DNA from: CADEED01 sp039931065
Lineage (GTDB): Bacteria; Pseudomonadota; Gammaproteobacteria; Steroidobacterales; Steroidobacteraceae
Direction: 5' to 3'
Length of the DNA stretch: 64,000 bases
Assembly: GCA_039931065.1 (NCBI GenBank)
Contig: JBDTSP010000003.1
Span: 186,001-250,000 of the forward strand
Below, in pieces: positions 57,950-64,000 of the stretch. Under the pieces are notes generated by a model. It was not told where the DNA came from and did not search any database. It saw nothing but the letters and a program-made list of their open reading frames with translations. Both the position numbers and the translations under genes were made by a program. Each line of letters begins with the position of its first letter. The first letter of the stretch is position 1.

Positions 57950-58659
57950 CAGACCGTCAGATGCTGGTGGACGAGATCATCGCTCAACGCGGAGATGTCT
58001 CCGCCACTGACGATTCGCCCCTTGTCGATGATGCGGAACTCGCTCGCGACGCGCCGCGCGAACGGCAACTTCTGCTCGACCAGCAATACCGTGAGCTTGG
58101 CCTCGCGATTGAGCTTCAGGATGATGTCGCCGATCTCATGCACGATGTTCGGCTGAATTCCCTCGGCGGGTTCGTCGAGTATCAGCAGCTTCGGATCGAG
58201 CACCATCGCGCGCCCGATGGCGAGTTGCTGTTGCTGACCACCCGAGAGGTCTCCTCCCCTCCTGCGCAGCATCTGCTTGAGTACCGGGAACCAGCCGAAG
58301 ATGTGTTCCGGAATCTCTTTGATCTTCGAACCGCGGCGCGCGCCGAGCCCGATCCGCAGATTTTCCGCCACGGTGAGCTGCGAGAAGATCTCGCGCCCCT
58401 GTGGCACATAGGCGATGCCGAGTCTGGCGCGACGATCGGCCGACAGCTTTGATATATCGAGATTGTCCGGCCCAAGCCCGTAACTCACGGCGCCGGAAGT
58501 CGTCGGCAACAGACCCATGATGCACTTGAGCAGCGTGGTCTTGCCCATGCCGTTGCGGCCCATGAGGCAGGTGCACGAGCCTTCAGCCACATTCAGGTCC
58601 ACGTCCCAGAGGATGTGACTGCCGCTGTAGAACTGGTTGAGCCCCTTGATAGCCAGCAT
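57949..58659 (-). CDS. urtE: Urea ABC transporter ATP-binding protein UrtE
   Basis: The 236-aa ATPase is read from the ATG at 58659, behind GGAG. Walker A GRNGMGKTTLLKC, signature LSGGQQQQLAIGRAM, Walker B LLILDEPAEGIQPNI and the H-loop region LTVLLVEQKLPF are all seen. The EGIQP after Walker B is characteristic of UrtE. It is one of the two ATPases of the urea importer. Confidence 0.96.
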   Translation of the reverse strand: MLAIKGLNQFYSGSHILWDVDLNVAEGSCTCLMGRNGMGKTTLLKCIMGLLPTTSGAVSYGLGPDNLDISKLSADRRARLGIAYVPQGREIFSQLTVAENLRIGLGARRGSKIKEIPEHIFGWFPVLKQMLRRRGGDLSGGQQQQLAIGRAMVLDPKLLILDEPAEGIQPNIVHEIGDIILKLNREAKLTVLLVEQKLPFARRVASEFRIIDKGRIVSGGDISALSDDLVHQHLTV

Positions 58660-58665
58660 TCCCAA

Positions 58666-59502
58666 CTACTCCTGCGGCTCGCCGAGGTAGACCTCGACCA
58701 CCTTCGGATGGCTCTGCACGTAGTCCATGCTGCCTTCGGCGAGCACCGACCCCTCATGCAGCACCGTCACGGTTTTCGCGATCGAGCGCACGAACGCCAT
58801 GTCGTGTTCGACGACCACCACCGAGTGTTTGCCCGACAGCGACACCAGCAGTTCAGCGGTACGTTCGACTTCCTGCGGCGTCATGCCGGCGACCGGCTCG
58901 TCCACCAGCAGCAGGCGCGGCTCCTGCATCAACAACATGCCGATCTCGAGCCACTGTTTCTGCCCGTGTGAAAGGATGCCGGCGCGCAGGTCGCGCTGAT
59001 CCTTCAACCCGACCGTGACCAGCACCTCGTCGATGCGCGCGCGCTGGCCGCCCGACATCGGTTTGAACAGCGTCGACCAGACTTTCTTGTTGCCTGCGGC
59101 TGCGAGCGCCAGGTTTTGCAACACGCTGTGCTGTTCGAAAACCGTCGGCTTCTGAAATTTCCGTCCAATGCCGGCCTCCGCGATTTCGGGTTCGGTGAGC
59201 GTGAGCAGATCCGTGGTGATACCGAACCAGGCGCTACCCGAGTCGGGCCGCGTCTTGCCGGTGATCACGTCCATCATCGTGGTCTTGCCGGCGCCGTTCG
59301 GACCGATGATGCAACGCAGCTCGCCCACGTCGATGTACAGAGTGAGATTGTTGAGCGCGCGGAACCCGTCGAAGCTCACGCTGATGTCTTCGACGTAGAG
59401 AATCGTGCCGTGGGATGCATCGCCGGGCATGGGACGGTCGCTGCCCGTGCCGGCGCCAAATACTTTCTGCCAGCCTTGTTTGACGACCTGGGAGGCGTTC
59501 AT
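58666..59502 (-). CDS. urtD: Urea ABC transporter ATP-binding protein UrtD
   Basis: The 278-aa ATPase starts at ATG 59502, overlapping the urtC stop as ATGA. It has Walker A GPNGAGKTTMMDVITG, signature LSHGQKQWLEIGMLL, Walker B LLLVDEPVAGMTPQE and the branched-chain-amino-acid-type insertion GIGRKFQKPTVFEQHSV. LSHGQKQWLEIG is the UrtD form of the signature. It pairs with UrtE in the transporter. Confidence 0.95.
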   Translation of the reverse strand: MNASQVVKQGWQKVFGAGTGSDRPMPGDASHGTILYVEDISVSFDGFRALNNLTLYIDVGELRCIIGPNGAGKTTMMDVITGKTRPDSGSAWFGITTDLLTLTEPEIAEAGIGRKFQKPTVFEQHSVLQNLALAAAGNKKVWSTLFKPMSGGQRARIDEVLVTVGLKDQRDLRAGILSHGQKQWLEIGMLLMQEPRLLLVDEPVAGMTPQEVERTAELLVSLSGKHSVVVVEHDMAFVRSIAKTVTVLHEGSVLAEGSMDYVQSHPKVVEVYLGEPQE

Positions 59503-60632
59503 GTCGCGACCACGGCTTTCGGCGCCAGCGGCGACTTGCGTCCGAACCGGTCCAGCAACCCGACCACGCCGCCCGGCAGGAACAACGTCACCAGCACGAA
59601 CAACAGGCCGAGCGCGTACAACCAGAACTCCGGCAGTACGGTGGTGAAGAGCGTCTTCAGGTAGTTGACCAGCACGGCGCCGGCCACCGCGCCGTACAAC
59701 ATCCCGCGCCCGCCGACGGCCACCCAGATCACGACCTCGATCGAGTTGATGGGCTGAAACTCGCTCGGGTTGATGATGCCGACCTGCGGCACGTACAACG
59801 CGCCGGCGATACCAGCCAGCACCGCCGAGAAGGTGAAGATCCACAGCTTGTAAGACTCGACGCGGTAACCGATGAAGCGCGTACGGCTCTCCGCATCGCG
59901 AATGGCCTGCACCACCCGCCCGGCACGCGACAGCGTGATGTAACGGCACGCCAGGTAACCCAGTATCAACGCCACCGCGCTCGCCACGAACAACGCCACG
60001 CGCGTACTCGCGGTATTGATGGCGAAGCCGAGTATGTCCTTGAAATCCGTCATGCCATTGTTGCCGCCGAAACCCATGTCGTTGCGGAAGAAGGCGAGCA
60101 TCAGCGCATAGGTCAACGCCTGCGTGATGATGGATAGATAGACGCCGGTGACGCGCGAACGGAACGCCAGCCAGCCGAACACCAGCGCCAGCAGCCCCGG
60201 CACCAGCGCGACCATGAGCAGCGCGAACCAGAACTGATCGAATCCGTGCCAGAACCACGGCAGTTCCTTGTAGTTGAGGAACACCATGAAGTCCGGCAGC
60301 AGCGGATCGGCATACACGCCACGCGTGCCGATCTGGCGCATGAGGTACATGCCCATCGCGTAGCCGCCGAGCGCAAAGAACGCGGCGTGGCCGAGCGAAA
60401 GAATTCCGCAATAGCCCCAGACGAGATCCACGGCGACCGCGAGCAGCGCATAGGTCATGTATTTACCGATCAGCGTCATCGTGTAGCCCGACAACTGCAA
60501 CGCCGAGCCCTCGGCGGGCGCCAGATGCAGCACGGGCACGATCACCGCGACCGTGGCGACGATGCACAGGAACACCGCGGTGCCGCGTTCCCCCGCCAGC
60601 AACTCGAGCAACGAGGTACGTCCGGTGCTCAT
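59499..60632 (-). CDS. urtC: Urea ABC transporter permease UrtC
   Basis: The 377-aa membrane protein from ATG 60632 overlaps the urtB stop by one base. It has about ten helices and the LivM-type core: LLAVAVDLVWGYCGILSLGH, AAFFALGGYAMGMYL, FRNDMGFGGNNGMTDFK and AESRTRFIGYRVESYKLWIF. The GGNNGMTDF block is usual for UrtC. It forms the membrane channel with UrtB. Confidence 0.96.
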   Translation of the reverse strand: MSTGRTSLLELLAGERGTAVFLCIVATVAVIVPVLHLAPAEGSALQLSGYTMTLIGKYMTYALLAVAVDLVWGYCGILSLGHAAFFALGGYAMGMYLMRQIGTRGVYADPLLPDFMVFLNYKELPWFWHGFDQFWFALLMVALVPGLLALVFGWLAFRSRVTGVYLSIITQALTYALMLAFFRNDMGFGGNNGMTDFKDILGFAINTASTRVALFVASAVALILGYLACRYITLSRAGRVVQAIRDAESRTRFIGYRVESYKLWIFTFSAVLAGIAGALYVPQVGIINPSEFQPINSIEVVIWVAVGGRGMLYGAVAGAVLVNYLKTLFTTVLPEFWLYALGLLFVLVTLFLPGGVVGLLDRFGRKSPLAPKAVVAT

Positions 60633-62332
60633 CAATTTTCCGCCGCCCGGCCTTTCTGCGGGAACAACCCGCGCGGTCGCCGCTGGATGAAGAGGATGAG
60701 CGCCACCAGCACGAAGATCTTCGCGAGCACGGCGCCGGCCCACGGCTCGAGCACCTTGTTGACCACGCCTAACGACATGCCGCCGATCAACGTGCCCCAA
60801 AGATTGCCGACTCCGCCGAACACCACGACCATGAAAGAGTCGATGATGTATTGCTGGCCGAGATTGGGGCCGACGTTGGTCAATTGACTGAGCGCAACGC
60901 CGGCAACGCCTGCGATGCCGGACCCCAGACCGAACGTCATCGCGTCGACCCATTGCGTGCGCACACCCATGGCGCGCGCCATGTTACGGTTCTGCGCGAC
61001 GGCGCGGACCTTGAGTCCGAGCGAGGTCTTCTGCAACACGAGCTGCAGGATCACGAACACGATGATCATGAATATGATCACGTACAAGCGGTTGTAGGTG
61101 ATCGACAACGCCTCGTTGATCTCGAGCGAGCCGGACATCCAGCCCGGCGTTTCCACCGGGCGATTGTTCGCGCTGAACAGGTCGCGCACGATCTGCTGCA
61201 GGATGAGACTCACGCCGAAGGTGGCTAACAAGGTTTCCAGCGGCCGGCCGTACAGGAACCGCACGACGCCACGCTCGATGGCGATGCCGACACAAGCCGA
61301 TACGAGGAAGGCCAGCGGGATGGCGATGATCACCGAGAGCCCGATGTGGTTCGGCATGGCCTGCTGGACCACATAGGTCGTGTAGGCACCGAGCATCATG
61401 AGCTCGCCGTGCGCCATGTTGATCACGCCCATCACGCCGAACGTGATCGCGAGACCGATGGCCGCGAGTACCAGCACACTGCCGAGACTCAGGCCGAAGA
61501 ACAGCGTTTCGACGGTCGAATAGACGCGGCGCGCGGAGTCGATCAAGGCGATCACTGTGCGCGCCGCGTTGCGTACGTCGAGTTCGCTCTCCGGATAACT
61601 GCCATCCGCCGCCGGTGTGATCATGGTCGTGAGGCGGTTGTAGACATCCGGGCTCAACGAACCCTTCAGCGTCTGCACGCCCGTCAGGCGCGTGGCGGCA
61701 TCGGCGCTGTCGAGGTCGACCAACGCGAGCCCATCGCCCATCGCCTTCCTGACGCCGGTGTCGGTTTCCTTCGCCATGGCCGCGCGCAGCAGCGCGACGC
61801 TGTCGTCATCCAGCGCCCGCATCATTTCCCGCACCGCGCCGAAACGGACGTCGGGGTCGGGATCCGCGAGCGCGAAGCTCGCGACCGCGCTGCGCAACGC
61901 CTTGCGCAGGCTGTTGTTGGTCGTGACGCGTGAAAAATCGTCGGCCGCGCCGCTGCCGGCGCTCTTCAGGTCGAGCGGATCGATCAGCGCCAACTTCGTT
62001 TCGCCGCCATCCGTGATGAAAACCTTGTGGTCCGCGTTGCGGGAAAAGAGCTTGTTGTCGAGCAGCGCATCGAGCACCGCCTTGCCATTCGGATGCCGCA
62101 GTTCGGTCAGCGCCGCAACCGCGGCGGATTTATCCAGGAAGTTGTCGGCGGCGAGCCCCGCGACCGCGGTCGCGAACGCCTCGTCGGGCGTCTGTGCCCG
62201 CGCGCCATTGGCCAGAAAAAGCGACGCGAGAGCCACGAGCGCGGACAACAGCGCGCCGCGCACACGAGGAGGTCCCGGGATGATTCCCGGGACCTCGGAT
62301 CGCTGTTCAATGATCGTTTCGGGCACTAACAA
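60632..62332 (-). CDS. urtB: Urea ABC transporter permease UrtB
   Basis: The 566-aa protein has a signal peptide (LLSALVALASLFLANGARAQ), a periplasmic helical domain with repeated HEAT-like units (residues about 50-270), and the LivH-type permease half starting near SLGSVLVLAAIGLAITFGVM with GVINMAHGELMMLGAYTTYV. This long form is normal for UrtB. The start is unclear: a TTG at 62332 and a GTG at 62326 both precede a hairpin in the N-terminal coding region, while a GTG at 62263 starts right at the signal peptide. Confidence 0.93.
   Translation of the reverse strand: MLVPETIIEQRSEVPGIIPGPPRVRGALLSALVALASLFLANGARAQTPDEAFATAVAGLAADNFLDKSAAVAALTELRHPNGKAVLDALLDNKLFSRNADHKVFITDGGETKLALIDPLDLKSAGSGAADDFSRVTTNNSLRKALRSAVASFALADPDPDVRFGAVREMMRALDDDSVALLRAAMAKETDTGVRKAMGDGLALVDLDSADAATRLTGVQTLKGSLSPDVYNRLTTMITPAADGSYPESELDVRNAARTVIALIDSARRVYSTVETLFFGLSLGSVLVLAAIGLAITFGVMGVINMAHGELMMLGAYTTYVVQQAMPNHIGLSVIIAIPLAFLVSACVGIAIERGVVRFLYGRPLETLLATFGVSLILQQIVRDLFSANNRPVETPGWMSGSLEINEALSITYNRLYVIIFMIIVFVILQLVLQKTSLGLKVRAVAQNRNMARAMGVRTQWVDAMTFGLGSGIAGVAGVALSQLTNVGPNLGQQYIIDSFMVVVFGGVGNLWGTLIGGMSLGVVNKVLEPWAGAVLAKIFVLVALILFIQRRPRGLFPQKGRAAEN
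62271..62294. other. Perfect 10-bp hairpin near the urtB start
   Basis: GGTCCCGGGA pairs with TCCCGGGACC around a TGAT loop. It lies between the urtA stop and the urtB signal-peptide codons, with no T-run on the downstream (minus-strand) side. It may reduce expression of the permease genes relative to the abundant binding protein. Confidence 0.6.
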
Positions 62333-62339
62333 CTCGTGC

Positions 62340-63632
62340 CTACTTGTAGTTCTGGCCCGCGCAGGTCTTCGTCTTGGTGTTGTAGTTGCCGCACTTCAAC
62401 GTGACCCAGTCGGCTTCGATGTCCTTGCTGCCCGGCAGGAAATCGGACCAGGCGTCGCCCGGCACGAGACCCGTGGTCTTCCAGACCACGTCGAACTGGC
62501 CGTCCGCCCGCACTTCGCCGATGAACACCGGCTTCGTCAGGTGGTGATTAGGCAGCATCTTGGCGACGCCGCCGGTGAGGTTCGGCGACTCGATGCCGAT
62601 CATCGCGTCGGTGACCTTGCTCACGTCGGTGGTCTTGGCCTTTTCCACGGCCTTGACCCACATGGCGAAGCCGATCACGTGCGCTTCCATCGGATCGTTG
62701 AAGGTACGCTTCGGATTCTTCGTGTACGCCTTCCACTGCGCGATCGCGGCGGTGTTGGCCGGCGTCTTGATGCTCTCGAAGTAGTTCCAGGCGGCCAGAT
62801 GACCCACCAGCGGCTTGGTGTCGATGCCGCTGAGTTCTTCCTCGCCCACCGAGAAGGCCACCACCGGAATGTCTTCCGCGGAGATCTTCTGGTTGCCGAG
62901 TTCCTTGTAGAACGGCACGTTCGCATCACCGTTGATGGTCGAAACCACCGCGGTCTTCTTGCCGGCCGAGCCGAACTTCTTGATGTCGGCCACGATCGAC
63001 TGCCAGTCAGAGTGACCGAAAGGCGTGTAGTTGATCATGATGTCGGCCGGGGCCACGCCCTTCGCCTGCAGATAGGCTTCGAGGATCTTGTTGGTGGTGC
63101 GCGGATAGACGTAATCCGTGCCCGCCAGCACCCAGCGCTTCACGCCGAGATCCTTCATCAGGTAGTCGACCGCCGGGATCGCCTGCTGGTTGGGCGCGGC
63201 GCCGGTGTAGAACACGTTCTTCGACGATTCCTCACCTTCGTACTGCACCGGGTAGAACAGCAGGCCATTGTTCTTCTCGAACACCGGCAGCACCGACTTG
63301 CGAGACACGGACGTCCAGCAACCGAACACCACCGCGACCTTGTCCTTCACCAGCAATTGTTCGGCCTTCTCGGCGAACAGCGGCCAGTTCGACGCCGGGT
63401 CGACGACCACGGCCTCGAGTTTCTTGCCGAGCAGGCCGCCCTTCTTGTTCTGCTCGTCGATGAGCATGAGGACGGTGTCTTTCAGAGTCGTCTCGGAAAT
63501 CGCCATCGTTCCCGAGAGCGAATGCAACACACCGACCTTGATCGTATCCGCGGCTTGCGCCGTGGCACCGAGTGTCATTGCGACTGCCGCGCCCAGCACG
63601 GCCAGTCTGCGAGTCATTTTCAAATGCTTCAT
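62340..63632 (-). CDS. urtA: Urea ABC transporter substrate-binding protein UrtA
   Basis: The 430-aa periplasmic protein has a signal peptide (LAVLGAAVAMTLGATAQA) and the UrtA pattern: IKVGVLHSLSGTMAISET, FGCWTSVSRKSVLPVFEKNN, YVYPRTTNKILEAYL and FSMWVKAVEKA-like helices. VLHSLSGTMAISE is diagnostic of urea rather than amino-acid binding. The gene is first of the urt genes and follows the outer-membrane protein with 11 bases between. Confidence 0.95.
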   Translation of the reverse strand: MKHLKMTRRLAVLGAAVAMTLGATAQAADTIKVGVLHSLSGTMAISETTLKDTVLMLIDEQNKKGGLLGKKLEAVVVDPASNWPLFAEKAEQLLVKDKVAVVFGCWTSVSRKSVLPVFEKNNGLLFYPVQYEGEESSKNVFYTGAAPNQQAIPAVDYLMKDLGVKRWVLAGTDYVYPRTTNKILEAYLQAKGVAPADIMINYTPFGHSDWQSIVADIKKFGSAGKKTAVVSTINGDANVPFYKELGNQKISAEDIPVVAFSVGEEELSGIDTKPLVGHLAAWNYFESIKTPANTAAIAQWKAYTKNPKRTFNDPMEAHVIGFAMWVKAVEKAKTTDVSKVTDAMIGIESPNLTGGVAKMLPNHHLTKPVFIGEVRADGQFDVVWKTTGLVPGDAWSDFLPGSKDIEADWVTLKCGNYNTKTKTCAGQNYK

Positions 63633-63643
63633 TGAATTCTTCC

Positions 63644-64000
63644 TTACATCTGGATTTGCAGGCCGATTCCGATCGTCGAGCTGTCGCCGCCGACGTCCGG
63701 ATCGAAGCTCTTGTCGAGGTAGTACAGGCTGATGCGCGCATTGAACTGCTTGATGATGTAGTTCAGGTCTAGCTCGAGCGTGTCCTGGTCGAGGTCGGTG
63801 CCCGCGAAGTCGAAGGTGGCTTGGCCGTATTTGCCGAGCACCTGGAACTTGCCGGGACCGGCTTCACCGGGAAATAGATAGGCGCCGAGCACGTAGAAGC
63901 CGTCCTGCTTGTCGTACAGGCCGCCGACCGGAGTGCCGTAGCCGCCGAGCCCGTCGTACATCGCGTATTCGGATTCGAGCGTGACCACGCCCGAGTTGCC
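63644..64000 (-). CDS. Outer-membrane beta-barrel protein (porin-like), C-terminal part
   Basis: The gene runs off the right edge; 118 codons remain. Alternating strands such as GKFQVLGKYGQATFDF, LELDLNYIIKQFNARISLYY and the C-terminal TIGIGLQIQM (ending in an aromatic-type strand pattern) fit a porin-like barrel. It is 11 bases upstream of urtA, so it may be the outer-membrane pore for urea or short amides. No frame-start lies within the window. Confidence 0.75.
   Translation of the reverse strand, partial: GNSGVVTLESEYAMYDGLGGYGTPVGGLYDKQDGFYVLGAYLFPGEAGPGKFQVLGKYGQATFDFAGTDLDQDTLELDLNYIIKQFNARISLYYLDKSFDPDVGGDSSTIGIGLQIQM

Overview
The window is about two-thirds G+C and carries the gammaproteobacterial order ruvC-ruvA-ruvB-ybgC-tolQ-tolR-(tolA). 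With a sucA-sucB-lpdA operon, a PEP-CTERM protein, plant-polysaccharide glycoside hydrolases (GH28, GH43), a TonB-dependent receptor and a urea ABC transporter fused to a urease operon, it suggests an aerobic soil or plant-associated gammaproteobacterium, perhaps near the Steroidobacterales. The lineage is an inference from gene content.

Layout. 1-3697 (minus): the start of tolA, then tolR, tolQ, ybgC, ruvB, ruvA, ruvC. 3869-7939 (plus): a RelA-type (p)ppGpp synthetase and an unusual protein joining a degenerate response-regulator receiver, a membrane segment and a TonB C-terminal domain. 7956-13536 (minus): lpdA, sucB, sucA. 13628-20467: a small membrane protein, a TonB-dependent receptor coupled to a YfiR-like protein, and a divergent hybrid histidine kinase followed by guanine deaminase. 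20456-23610 (minus): a second hybrid kinase and a GH28 enzyme. 24062-26759 (plus): a PEP-CTERM protein, a small exported protein and a coupled exported metalloprotease-like protein, ending at a strong terminator.

26845-44482 is an integrated element bounded by a 23-bp direct repeat that duplicates the 3' end of tRNA-Arg(CCU). Its right half (integrase, AlpA-like regulator, primase-helicase, terminase small subunit, no capsid or tail genes) looks like a phage satellite of the PICI type. Its left half is more A+T-rich cargo: an ApeA-like HEPN protein, an AbiEi/AbiEii pair, DUF5677 and DUF2971 proteins, and a seven-gene minus-strand operon (33427 to 28489). That operon encodes an acyl-carrier-protein-like protein, an XRE repressor, an ImmA/IrrE peptidase, a divergent thymidylate-synthase-like enzyme, a protein of the 5-hydroxymethyl-dU kinase / thymine-hypermodification helical family, a MazG-type NTP pyrophosphohydrolase with an extra C-terminal domain, and an AcpS-type phosphopantetheinyl transferase. 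A carrier protein and its activating enzyme beside nucleotide- and base-modification enzymes, under repressor/peptidase control on a mobile element, is the best candidate here for an undescribed system. It may be a carrier-protein-dependent DNA-base or nucleotide modification, possibly for defence or anti-restriction.

44460-48887: tRNA-Arg, tRNA-Ala, a Bcp-type peroxiredoxin, a histidine-phosphatase-fold protein, a GH43 lipoprotein, small lipoproteins and a MAPEG protein. 48985-53327 (minus): an RND pump and its adaptor. 53400-64000 (minus): an outer-membrane beta-barrel gene (partial), urtABCDE, ureD, ureA, ureB, ureC, ureE and ureF, nearly all overlapping or a few bases apart. This would import urea and hydrolyse it to ammonia. 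ureG is absent from the window. A family of GGGGAC-type palindromic repeats is scattered over 45.3-57.9 kb, and one copy lies in frame inside ureD.
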